NCBI GenBank assembly: GCA_017507385.1
Contig: JAFWAX010000049.1
Location: 1-64,000, forward strand
Direction of reading: 5' to 3'
Source: Bacteroidaceae bacterium
GTDB taxonomy: Bacteria > Bacteroidota > Bacteroidia > Bacteroidales > Bacteroidaceae
Length of the DNA stretch: 64,000 bases
Part shown: one piece after another, positions 10,639 through 19,471 of the stretch
How positions within the stretch are numbered: the first letter of the stretch is position 1
Layout of the letters: every line of letters starts with the position of its first letter
Notes under the pieces: generated by a model
Seen by the model: the letters and a program-made list of their open reading frames with translations, nothing else
Told to the model about the DNA's origin: nothing
The model's database searches: none
Translations under genes and position numbers: made by a program

Positions 10639-13029
10639 TTAGGGCTTAGAGATGTTGACGATTTGCCCCTTCACCACCGGCATCTCGTACTCGTTCACGC
10701 CATCGTGGGTGCTGACGAGCTTGAGGCCTTTTGCTGCCAGAGCGTCCTTGCAGCGAAGACGAAGCGTGCCGTCGTGCTCAGCCTTGATGGTGGCCTTGGT
10801 GAGGCTTCCTGCTTCCCATGCCATGCCTACCTCATAGCCGCCTCGCGCCTTGAGTCCGCTGATTTCGCCCTCGCTCCACGCTGCGGGAAGAGCTGGCAGG
10901 AGATGGATGGCTGGCGCCTTGTCGGTGATGGGGTCGCTCTGCATGAGCATCTCGGCGATGCCGGCTGTCACGCCGAAGTTACCGTCAATCTGGAATGGCG
11001 GATGTGCATCGAAGAGGTTGGGGAATGTGCGCCCGTTGGGGTACTCTCTTTCTCTTCCCTCGTTGGGGAGCAGACGGAGCATGTTGCTGATGATGGTGAA
11101 GGCGTGGTCGCCATCGAGCATGCGTGCCCAGAAGTTTGTTTTCCAGCCGAGGCTCCATCCTGTAGCCTGGTCGCCACGCTGATGCAGGGTCACGCCAGCT
11201 GCTTTCCAGAGGTCAGGAGTCTTGTAAGGAGATATCTGATTGGATGGATAAAGTCCGTAGAGATGAGAGATGTGGCGGTGCTGGTTGTTGGGGTCGTCGA
11301 GGTCTTCGCGCCACTCTTGCAGCTGTCCGTACTGGCCGACCTTCATCGGAGGTATCATGCTGATGGCTTTGGTGAGCTTCTGCTGGTAGTCGGCATCGGT
11401 GTCGAGGGCCTGAGCTGCGTAAAGTGCCTGCGTAAGGACATCGCGAGCAATCTGGTTGTCCATGGTGCAGCTGGCGCACACGGGGGTCTGCTTGCCGCGG
11501 CCGCCCTGCTCAGGAGATACGCTTGGCACAACGAGCAGTTCGCCGTCACGCTCAACCATGAAGTCGAGATAGAACTGAGCAGCGCCTTTCAGGATGGGGT
11601 AATACTCGCGGAGGAATTCCTTGTCGAGGGTGTACTGGTAGTGCTCCCACAGGTGGGTTGCAAGCCATCCGCCGCCATTGGGGAACATGCCCCAGGCTGC
11701 TGCATCGACCGGGCCGGCGATGCGCCAGAGGTCGGTGTTGTGGTGTGCCATCCAGCCACGGCAGCCGTACATGACGCGAGCGGTCTCGGCGCCGGTCACG
11801 CTGAGGTCTTTTATCATGGAGAAGAGCGGTTCGGCTGTCTCGGAGAGGTTGCACACCTCTGCTGGCCAGTAGTTCATCTCTGCATTGATGTTGATGGTAT
11901 ATTTGCTGTCCCATGGTGCATTGCGCTTGTCATTCCACATGCCTTGCAGGTTGGCAGGCTGACCGCCTTTCTGTGAGGATGCGATGAGCAGATAGCGTCC
12001 ATAGTTGAAGAGCAGCGCTACCATGCCCATGTCCTTGCTGCCGTAGAACTTGTCGAGGCGCTGAACGGTGGGCAGATTCTTGTTGTCGGTTGAGGTCAGC
12101 GTGAGCTTCACGCGGCTGTACTGCTCCTGATACAGTGCCATGTGGCGCTTCAAGAGGGTCTTGAAGTCGAACTTCTCTGCATCAGCAAGGTACTGCTCGT
12201 TCTTGGCTGCTGCATTGCCGCTCACGTCTCTGTAGTTGACGAAGTTGGTTGCAGCAGAGATGTAAAGGGTCGCCTCGGTAGCGTCTTTCACTTGCAGTGT
12301 CTCGCCATCGGCAGTCACGGTTCCGTCGGTCTTGATGTCGGTGCGGCACTGTGCGGCAAGGGCGGCCTTGATGCCTTCTTGGTCAACACCCTGCACGGTG
12401 GCAATCAGGCTCTTGCCTTCAGCCTTGACAGAGAAGGGCAGCTGGCATTTGTGTGAAAGGGTGAAAGAGAGCGCACCTTTCTTGCTTGCCTTGACATGCA
12501 CAGCCACTACGCCATCGGCCAAAGAAGCGATGGCACGGCGAGTGTATTTCACATTATTATATATATAGGATGTGGTGCTGACTGCTGTCTGCAGGTCGAG
12601 GTCGCGCACATAGTCTTTCACGCCAGTATGGCCGAACTGCATGGAGAGGCTGCCCAAGGTGAGGAAACGCATGCCATGAGGTCCTTTGACGAACTCTCTG
12701 TTGAGCAAATCCTCAGCGGCTTTTTCCTTGCCGTCGAATATGAGGCTGCGCACTTCGGTGAGATACTGCAAAGCGGTGGCACTGTTGTTGTGGTGGGGAC
12801 CGCCACTCCAGAAAGTTTCTTCGTTGAGTTGGATTTCTTCCACGTCGGTGCCGCCAAACACCATGGCGCCCAAACGAGAATTTCCCAAAGGAAGAGCCTC
12901 GAGCCAGCAAGTAGCAGGCGCATCATACCACAAACGCTGGTCGTTGTCAGGCGATGCTGCACGAATTGAGAGTGAATACAAACAGACCAACAACGTAGCA
13001 AGCATTAATTTCTTTACATCTGATTTCAT
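10639..13029 (-). CDS. GH95 alpha-L-fucosidase / alpha-L-galactosidase
   Basis: 796 aa, the usual GH95 length, with a signal peptide ending SIRA. The family's N-terminal super-sandwich begins at WYDAPATCWLEALPLGN. In the (alpha/alpha)6 barrel the catalytic Asn pair is at 380/382 (TININAEMNYWP) and the likely general acid is Glu507 (SVSPEQG). DGNFGVTAGIAEML near residue 700 is the conserved C-terminal active-site segment. GH95 enzymes cleave alpha-1,2-L-fucose, but members in Bacteroides xylan loci act as alpha-L-galactosidases on complex glucuronoarabinoxylan. The neighbours here favour the second activity, an inference from context. A -7 box TAACTTTGC lies at 13084-13092. Confidence 0.88.
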   Translation of the reverse strand: MKSDVKKLMLATLLVCLYSLSIRAASPDNDQRLWYDAPATCWLEALPLGNSRLGAMVFGGTDVEEIQLNEETFWSGGPHHNNSATALQYLTEVRSLIFDGKEKAAEDLLNREFVKGPHGMRFLTLGSLSMQFGHTGVKDYVRDLDLQTAVSTTSYIYNNVKYTRRAIASLADGVVAVHVKASKKGALSFTLSHKCQLPFSVKAEGKSLIATVQGVDQEGIKAALAAQCRTDIKTDGTVTADGETLQVKDATEATLYISAATNFVNYRDVSGNAAAKNEQYLADAEKFDFKTLLKRHMALYQEQYSRVKLTLTSTDNKNLPTVQRLDKFYGSKDMGMVALLFNYGRYLLIASSQKGGQPANLQGMWNDKRNAPWDSKYTININAEMNYWPAEVCNLSETAEPLFSMIKDLSVTGAETARVMYGCRGWMAHHNTDLWRIAGPVDAAAWGMFPNGGGWLATHLWEHYQYTLDKEFLREYYPILKGAAQFYLDFMVERDGELLVVPSVSPEQGGRGKQTPVCASCTMDNQIARDVLTQALYAAQALDTDADYQQKLTKAISMIPPMKVGQYGQLQEWREDLDDPNNQHRHISHLYGLYPSNQISPYKTPDLWKAAGVTLHQRGDQATGWSLGWKTNFWARMLDGDHAFTIISNMLRLLPNEGREREYPNGRTFPNLFDAHPPFQIDGNFGVTAGIAEMLMQSDPITDKAPAIHLLPALPAAWSEGEISGLKARGGYEVGMAWEAGSLTKATIKAEHDGTLRLRCKDALAAKGLKLVSTHDGVNEYEMPVVKGQIVNISKP

Positions 13030-13083
13030 TTACGATTTAGATATTGTTTAGATTTAGATATTAGTTTACTGTAAAAGACTGCT

Positions 13084-13092
13084 GCAAAGTTA
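13084..13092 (-). promoter_or_regulatory. -7 promoter box for the GH95 / GH43-CBM unit
   Basis: TAACTTTGC on the minus strand, about 55 bp before the GH95 start. No exact TTTG is seen 20 bp upstream. Confidence 0.5.
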
Positions 13093-13291
13093 ATTCTTTT
13101 ATGGAAATTTAACCACTCTGAACGTATCTTATAGTTGCACAAATGTAACATTTGAGCATATTCCCACGCATTTTTTCAAAAAGCCCAGTAATTTTTCAAA
13201 TACAAAATATTGTTTCTTGTTGCATTGAATCTATGGAACATACAGGCCTATGCCTGTCCCCACATATAAAGCATACCGTTCCCTACGTGTC

Positions 13292-13367
13292 CACCGTCTG
13301 CATAATATTTAAAACACCGCCTACGAAATATTTCTCGCACGGTGTTTTAAATATTATGCAGACGGTG
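13292..13367. terminator. 28-bp perfect inverted repeat (terminator or mobile palindrome)
   Basis: Positions 13292-13319 and 13340-13367 are perfect reverse complements over 28 bp with a 20-nt loop. The element starts 16 bp past the stop of the double esterase gene. It can serve as its terminator, although no T-run follows on the minus strand and the arms are far longer than needed. The rest of 13093-13291 contains no gene. Confidence 0.75.
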
Positions 13368-13383
13368 TCCGTTATAGGAAGAA

Positions 13384-16300
13384 TTATTTCACTATCACTT
13401 TCCTTGTACCATTCTCAGCAGTACGAACAATCTGGATACCTTTCTGCTGCGGATGAGCAGGAAGGCCGGAAAGCGTGTATGCTCCCACAACAACATCAGC
13501 AGGACGGACTGAATCTATGCCAGTCACTTCATCTTCAGATGCCGTATAAAGAGCCAAATCAGCGATAGCTATCTGGTCGGAAACAGTCGGACGTGTCAGG
13601 GTTATCTTATATTCTCCCCAACCGTCCTCTACCTTGAAGGCAAAGACAGCCTCTCCACCCACCTGGGCTGTCGCATTGAGAACTACGGTACGGGTGCCTG
13701 TAAGTTTCTGTATCTTTACGCCGATAGTCTTACCCGCTTCTCCTTCGGAACGGAACTTTAACTTATAATTTCCTGTGGCAAGCTGGAGAGAATGGTAAAC
13801 ATTCTGATTGCCATCAGTGTTCTGTTCACGTCCAAACATCAGCAGCGTGGTACTGGTGTTCACAAACCATCCATGCTGCTTGGGATTGTAGCCAGCAGTT
13901 TCAATACGTGGCATCCAACGAAGAGTCTCATCGCATGGCGTGTCGAGCGAATACTGCTCAAAGAAATTCCACATGGTCTGCGCCGAGCTGCCTTCTTCCG
14001 TTTTATTCGTATAAGCCTCATGTCCCATGCCATCGACTTCGTAGTAAACATAAGGGAAGCTACCTTCTGTTGCTTCGTAAACGCTCTTGTCATACTTGCC
14101 GCTGACCGTAGTCTTGACAGGCACAGGATTAGCGCCAAGGCGTGCCACCATCTCATCAACGATGACTGGCATAAGCGCGTACCTTACGAAGTCGTCATTC
14201 TTTCCATGAATGTGGAGGAAAGGAGTTGGACGCTCGCCTGTATGACGGAAATGGAACTCATTCAATGGGAATCCACTAATAGAAGCGAAGGCTGCAAAAA
14301 TGTCACTACAAGTATTGGTCAACGCATAAGCCATCATTCCTCCATTGGAGAATCCGCAGCAATAAACGCGGCTGCGATCAATCGCATAGGCATCATCCAC
14401 GTCATCAATAATCGCTTTTAGAAATTCCACGTCATCATTCTCTTCTCCCGTCGCATCCCATCCTGGAACCTTGCCACCAAACACAGGAAAATAAATATCG
14501 CTGCCCTGAGGATATACCACGATAAACTTTTCTGCATCTGCAACCGATGTGCTCATCGGGCTCATGTCCGTGCTGTGGCCTCCTGCACCATGCAACGACA
14601 CCACCAATGGAGCATTCGCCTTACAGCCTTTCGGTACATACAGCCAGTACGACAAAGTTTTTCCATTCACTTCAATATTGACAGACTTGCTGACCTTCTC
14701 ATAAGTTGCCAAAACCTTATCTGACGCTTCAAATGCTGTCAGCGCAGCACTCAATTCTTGTGTTGCAGCGGTGTAAACACTTGGCGATGTGGATACCAAA
14801 CCTTCATATTTCGCCATCACATTCTTCAGTTTGTTCACATTGGTGCCCTGATAACCCTTCACTGCTTTCTGGGCAGCCAACATCGTGCGATAGAATGTTC
14901 CCTTGTATGTATCTGCCAGCGAAGGCTGAGTAGTCAGCAGCACATCACCAATGATAACAGAGTTCCAGCCTTCTGCCATTTCAAAGTTCAGCACATAGCT
15001 TCCTGTCCTCTCTATGACAAAGTCATATTCGTAAGCTTTCGAGCCAGATATTTTCTGTCCTGTGTTCTCCTTCATCGTACCTGTTGAAGTCAACGAAGTG
15101 GCAGAGAAAACAGGTGTCAATGATGAGTTCATAACATGAAAGTTGTAAGAAGCCTTATTAGTCATTGCTCCTTCGCTCCAATAAACCGAACGGAATGCCA
15201 CACGATACTTTCCTTTCTCCAAAGACATACGGTCGTTAATGTATGTACCATAGTAAAGATTGCACGCATTATTATCGCGGGCACTCATATACATTCCTGC
15301 ATCAAAGTCACCACCCTGTTCAAAATATTTCATGCGTACACCGGTACAATCTTTCGTTCCGCCAGCGGTTGTTTCCTTCGAACCAGATGACAGCGTATTA
15401 ACCCGCTTCCACCCAGCAGGAATGCCTTCGCCAATAGCATCACGTTCGCCATACCAATTGGGGCAATAGATTGTATCCACCTTCATGGTCTCACCTACTT
15501 CCTCCACGCCAAACGCATAAGTGAACGACACCTCAGCTAACACACCGCCATCCTTTGTGGTTGCATTTGTCACTGTCAGAATATACTCGCCAGGCTCCAC
15601 CTCCGTATCAGAAGGAAGCGTAAAGGTAACTGTCTGAAGATAGCCTGATGCAGGAGCAGAAAGTACAATTTCCGTTCCTTTTCCCGACTGTAGCGTAGCC
15701 TTTACCTTAGCCGCATTGATTGGCGCAGTGAATTTAACCTCAAATTTATTATCACGTTCTGAAAGCAAGTCAAAAGACTGATTTTCAGGAGCAATACTCT
15801 CCACGTCTGGGGCATCAGCACCAAGGCTATAACGCTTGCAGAAATTCCACACCTCTTCTGAAGTAAGCGCTTGAGCTGTATCCATTGACCACCAATGTCC
15901 CTTGTCCGCCAATGTCAACAATGCCACTTCCACACCATTCTTGCCATTTCGATAGCGAGTCAATGACGCAGGTGAATTGGGTTTAGATTTTGGATAAGGC
16001 TTTATCACCTCTGGCGTAGTGTTGCAACCGTTAAATTTCACCCACGCATCAATATGAGATTGCACAGGACCATAAGTACACACATCGTCAGCCGTTCCAT
16101 GCGTGTGCAGAATAGGCACCGGACGTGTTGACGCAGCATTTGGTCCTCCCATTGGATAACCGCTCACTGGTGCAAACGCAGCAATTTTATCCGCCATTTT
16201 GTTTGCAGCATGATAAGTGAACATACCGCCCATAGAAAAACCTGTCAGATAAACCTTATTCTTATTGATTCCATAACGAGAATACATCTCAGCAATAATA

Positions 16301-16599
16301 GCCTCCATAAACTTCAAGTCTCTATAGCCCGAGATGTCCCACATTTTATCCACGCCATTGGCATATACCACAACAAACTTTGCTGTATCAGCAACATTCT
16401 CCCACTTTGCAAGCCCCTGCAAATAACCAGCATCTTGATTAGCTCCATGACAAGCAATCACCAACGCTGATTGCTTGGGCAAATTTGCTGGTGCATACAC
16501 AATCATAGTACGTGTTGTACCGTCCACCTGCAAATTTTCCAAGGCAAAACCACACAAACACACCCATGACATAACAAACAATAAAAACATTTTTTTCAT
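13384..16599 (-). CDS. Secreted double CE1-like (LpqC/feruloyl) esterase with sorting-type tail
   Basis: 1071 aa, started at the ATG before KKMFLLF; the longer frame begins with TTG. The signal peptide ends CGFA. Two alpha/beta-hydrolase domains of the LpqC/PHB-depolymerase/CE1 type are present. The first, at about 22-265, has nucleophile GFSMGG and an Asp in HGTADD, and its His lies in DKGHWW. The second, at about 645-880, has nucleophile GFSNGG and an Asp in HGKNDD, and its His lies in DGMGHE. Between them lie an Ig-like domain (about 275-365) and a jelly-roll binding-type domain (about 375-560). The C-terminus (YTLSG ... KGIQIVRT ... KVIVK) resembles Prevotella type IX sorting tails. The likely role is removal of feruloyl or acetyl esters from xylan. 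Both catalytic sites look intact. Confidence 0.8.
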   Translation of the reverse strand: MKKMFLLFVMSWVCLCGFALENLQVDGTTRTMIVYAPANLPKQSALVIACHGANQDAGYLQGLAKWENVADTAKFVVVYANGVDKMWDISGYRDLKFMEAIIAEMYSRYGINKNKVYLTGFSMGGMFTYHAANKMADKIAAFAPVSGYPMGGPNAASTRPVPILHTHGTADDVCTYGPVQSHIDAWVKFNGCNTTPEVIKPYPKSKPNSPASLTRYRNGKNGVEVALLTLADKGHWWSMDTAQALTSEEVWNFCKRYSLGADAPDVESIAPENQSFDLLSERDNKFEVKFTAPINAAKVKATLQSGKGTEIVLSAPASGYLQTVTFTLPSDTEVEPGEYILTVTNATTKDGGVLAEVSFTYAFGVEEVGETMKVDTIYCPNWYGERDAIGEGIPAGWKRVNTLSSGSKETTAGGTKDCTGVRMKYFEQGGDFDAGMYMSARDNNACNLYYGTYINDRMSLEKGKYRVAFRSVYWSEGAMTNKASYNFHVMNSSLTPVFSATSLTSTGTMKENTGQKISGSKAYEYDFVIERTGSYVLNFEMAEGWNSVIIGDVLLTTQPSLADTYKGTFYRTMLAAQKAVKGYQGTNVNKLKNVMAKYEGLVSTSPSVYTAATQELSAALTAFEASDKVLATYEKVSKSVNIEVNGKTLSYWLYVPKGCKANAPLVVSLHGAGGHSTDMSPMSTSVADAEKFIVVYPQGSDIYFPVFGGKVPGWDATGEENDDVEFLKAIIDDVDDAYAIDRSRVYCCGFSNGGMMAYALTNTCSDIFAAFASISGFPLNEFHFRHTGERPTPFLHIHGKNDDFVRYALMPVIVDEMVARLGANPVPVKTTVSGKYDKSVYEATEGSFPYVYYEVDGMGHEAYTNKTEEGSSAQTMWNFFEQYSLDTPCDETLRWMPRIETAGYNPKQHGWFVNTSTTLLMFGREQNTDGNQNVYHSLQLATGNYKLKFRSEGEAGKTIGVKIQKLTGTRTVVLNATAQVGGEAVFAFKVEDGWGEYKITLTRPTVSDQIAIADLALYTASEDEVTGIDSVRPADVVVGAYTLSGLPAHPQQKGIQIVRTAENGTRKVIVK

Positions 16600-16630
16600 A
16601 CACAAATAGTATTAAATTTACAACTATGCT

Positions 16631-16639
16631 GCAAAGATA
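16631..16639 (-). promoter_or_regulatory. -7 promoter box for the double esterase gene
   Basis: TATCTTTGC on the minus strand, 32 bp before the start codon. There is no clear -33 TTTG. It separates this gene from the GH115 gene as its own transcription unit. Confidence 0.5.
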
Positions 16640-16788
16640 TATTTTTTTCTTGAAAAGGCCTAAAGATAAACCAATTAAATAGAACTACTCCCTTCTGTAA
16701 TTTGTCAACAAACATAGGAGACACTAGTTGTTGTTCAACCTGTGTCAACGCAAGGGACAAGCGTGATTCAACGCAAACAGGGCCTCGT

Positions 16789-19197
16789 TTACTGATAGGT
16801 AATCTTCTGCACCATCTGTCCAGGGTCGCCAACAATGAGCGTGAGCACGTGTTGCTTTCTGCTGCGATCTATGGGGAGGCTGATGATAAAGTCTTTCCTA
16901 TTTTCGAGCACTTGCAACTTCCAAGTATATGACCATTCCTCAAACTTGTTTTCGCACACAAGGGGCTGACAGCCATCCACACTCACTCCGAAACGGTTGC
17001 TGCGGTCGAGGCTGACGGGCCATACTGGCACAACCGAAATGCAAATAGTAACGCTGTCGCCCTGCCCATCCTGAACCTCAAAGGGCAAATCGATATGGTC
17101 AGATGACAAATTGGCGGGGTCTTGCACTGGATTGTGGGGTTCTCCCAATTGAAGAACATTCCAGTCGGTGCCCATGCCTTCGATGAGACGGAAGGGGTGC
17201 TTGGCCTTTATCTTGTCCAGCCTCAACTGGTGTACAAAAGAGGGACGCGTCTGGCTCTTCGGAAGCTGATACCTGTCCGTTGGAGCATCAACCAGTTCGG
17301 GCATCAGCTGATATTTGGCGCACAATCCGGGAGGGAGTTCTGAAATCATCTGATTCCATTTGCCGTCGAGCATTGCATTGTACTCGATCAACAGCGTCTG
17401 CAAACTGTCGAAGGCTTCTGTAACCTCGTTCGCAGCCTCGCTGCTGCCTGTCTCGTGGTTCTTTTGAGCCATAAGGAACTTACGGTTCATCTGATATGCC
17501 GATTTTACAGAATAGCCTATCATCTCAAAGAAAGCGGGGCGCAAATCTGCAGGTAATGCCTGCTCTATCTCATTTATACGGTCAGATATCATTTGGTAGT
17601 CGGCCAAACGCTTCTGCGCCGTGCCTGCCTGGAAAGAAAAATCAGTATCATGCAGACGATTGTTCTCATCACTGTCCCATTCCATTTCATAACCCATGAA
17701 CTCGGGTTTTCTGTCCCAAGCGAGACGATAATAATCGTCTAAAATCTCTTGAAAATCACGCTCATATTTTTTTCCATACACAGAGGCAAGCCATTGTGCT
17801 TGATAGCGATTCGCATTGTCATAGGTAAATGCATCGAAATTCCACGCCATGCTAAAGAACTGCTGCATCTCGACTTCCATAGGCTTGATGTCGCCAACAT
17901 TGAGCAGCCAGTACCGGTCTGCACCAGCATCATAAGCCTTTTTCAGCTCTTCGTACATAAGAGCTGGCGCTGTAGTTGCAATCCACAAGTTGTCATGCGG
18001 AGTGCCAAGGTAGCTCAGATGATAATATACACCCGAACCTCCACTGCGCTGTCGCTCTTCTGCATTGCTCACACGCTTCATGTAGCCGTAGTTGTCATCG
18101 GGCCACACCAGCGTGATGTCTTCTGGCACTCGGAGCCCAGCATCGTAGATGTCAAGCGTTTCTTTGTAAGGAACAAAAATCTGAGGGATTTGAGCAGCTG
18201 ACTTCCCCTTGTGCTTCTCCAAGATCTGGCGCTGGTCGGCAAAAACGGTCTCCAATGTACGCGCCCTGACTTTAGGGTCAGAAGACCCCTTCATCGCCTC
18301 ATCGTGCAAGCCACGCATGCCCATCGTATAAAGATTATCATACTGCGCCGTTTCACGCAATCGGTTGTCAAACTTATTCCAAATAACCTCCTTGTTAGTC
18401 AGATAATTCCATTCGCCATCACGTTCCTTATTCCATTCCGAATGAGCGGCATTGTTAAACAGCAGTGGTTCACAATGGCTGGTTGTAATCATGATGCCCC
18501 ATTCAGCCGCCGCTACCTGGCTCTCGGGATGGCTATAGAAGGCACCAGTACAGCTATGCATGGCTGGCGCAAGCATATTACCCTTCAGACGAAGCAGCAA
18601 TTCACACACCTTATCATAAGTCTTTGGACCTATATCGCCCAAATCTTTCTCAAAATTCCTTGACGACCAAGTAAAAAGTCCCCAATCCTCATCGTTAATG
18701 AATATTCCTCTATATTTAATCGTAGGAGACTGAGAAATGTAATTCTCGGCCAAACTTAACTTGTCTTTCTTCTTCACAGGCACATCTGCCCACCAATACC
18801 ATGGGCTGACTCCTATCTTTTCACTGAGATGAAACACGCCATAAGCCAAGCCACGCGCATCACTGCCCACTACCATAAGACGCTTTCCACGCGTCACTAT
18901 TTTGTACCGCTCCCAATCTCCTGAAATATCCTTACTGTTTATTTGCAATTCTACAGGGAGCTCCTTCATTCCCTCTGCGGTAGCCAACACCAGCATTGGA
19001 CCATCCCATGCCTCATTCACCACTGACGGACGGACTGAAATCACACGTTCAATATCCTCGCTCAACACAACTGCCATTTTCTTCACCAATGCGGCCTCAG
19101 TATCAGACACAAGAATACGGCACTGCGTCAAATCAACTGCACTCCAAGCACACAAGGACAAACACCATGCTAACAAAAGAATCAATTGCTTCTTCAT
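16789..19197 (-). CDS. GH115 xylan alpha-1,2-glucuronidase
   Basis: 802 aa with a signal peptide (MKKQLILLLAWCLSLCAWSA). Typical GH115 order: an N-terminal alpha/beta domain with ARGLAYGVFHLSEKIGVSPW, then the TIM barrel with YRGIFINDEDWGLFTW, LKGNMLAPAMH, ITTSHCEPLLFNN, LVWPDDNYGYMKR and LLNVGDIKPMEVEM, an alpha-helical domain and a final beta domain. GH115 enzymes remove (4-O-methyl)-glucuronic acid from internal xylose residues of long glucuronoxylan. The length is a little shorter than members with an extra fifth domain. With GH10, GH43 and CE1 enzymes beside it, it completes a glucuronoarabinoxylan set. A -7 box lies at 19326-19334. Confidence 0.92.
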   Translation of the reverse strand: MKKQLILLLAWCLSLCAWSAVDLTQCRILVSDTEAALVKKMAVVLSEDIERVISVRPSVVNEAWDGPMLVLATAEGMKELPVELQINSKDISGDWERYKIVTRGKRLMVVGSDARGLAYGVFHLSEKIGVSPWYWWADVPVKKKDKLSLAENYISQSPTIKYRGIFINDEDWGLFTWSSRNFEKDLGDIGPKTYDKVCELLLRLKGNMLAPAMHSCTGAFYSHPESQVAAAEWGIMITTSHCEPLLFNNAAHSEWNKERDGEWNYLTNKEVIWNKFDNRLRETAQYDNLYTMGMRGLHDEAMKGSSDPKVRARTLETVFADQRQILEKHKGKSAAQIPQIFVPYKETLDIYDAGLRVPEDITLVWPDDNYGYMKRVSNAEERQRSGGSGVYYHLSYLGTPHDNLWIATTAPALMYEELKKAYDAGADRYWLLNVGDIKPMEVEMQQFFSMAWNFDAFTYDNANRYQAQWLASVYGKKYERDFQEILDDYYRLAWDRKPEFMGYEMEWDSDENNRLHDTDFSFQAGTAQKRLADYQMISDRINEIEQALPADLRPAFFEMIGYSVKSAYQMNRKFLMAQKNHETGSSEAANEVTEAFDSLQTLLIEYNAMLDGKWNQMISELPPGLCAKYQLMPELVDAPTDRYQLPKSQTRPSFVHQLRLDKIKAKHPFRLIEGMGTDWNVLQLGEPHNPVQDPANLSSDHIDLPFEVQDGQGDSVTICISVVPVWPVSLDRSNRFGVSVDGCQPLVCENKFEEWSYTWKLQVLENRKDFIISLPIDRSRKQHVLTLIVGDPGQMVQKITYQ

Positions 19198-19325
19198 TTC
19201 AAGTTTTTGAGTTAATATATTTCTGAAATTTCAAGCACCCCTGTCTATGTTGCTCACTCTAATAGAAAGTCAAGCACCTCAAACGGCAAACATAGAAATG
19301 TACAGATTTGCTATAACAAACTGTT

Positions 19326-19334
19326 GCAAAGTTA
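19326..19334 (-). promoter_or_regulatory. -7 promoter box for the GH115 gene
   Basis: TAACTTTGC on the minus strand gives a 5' leader of about 120 nt. The -33 element is not recognisable. Confidence 0.45.
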
Positions 19335-19417
19335 CTTGTTTTTTCTTGAAAATCCTTTCTTCCATGTATTTTTTTCTTGCGTCTATGTTACAAGTGACTC
19401 TCCCTAATTGCTAAAAC

Positions 19418-19449
19418 TTGTATATACAAATTTTAAAATATATCTTTGC
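19418..19449 (+). promoter_or_regulatory. Full Bacteroidetes promoter for the M6 protease gene
   Basis: TTG at 19418-19420, a 20-bp spacer and TATCTTTGC at 19441-19449 match the -33/-7 consensus. Because the promoter covers the first codons of the longest open frame, it fixes the start codon at 19472. Confidence 0.8.
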
Positions 19450-19471
19450 AAATATTTTAGTTCCTGTTTTT

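Noticed and set aside
10663..11976. Long open frame on the plus strand (437 codons)
   Set aside because: It is exactly antisense to the GH95 gene, has Cys/Val-rich composition typical of a mirrored frame and no known motif.
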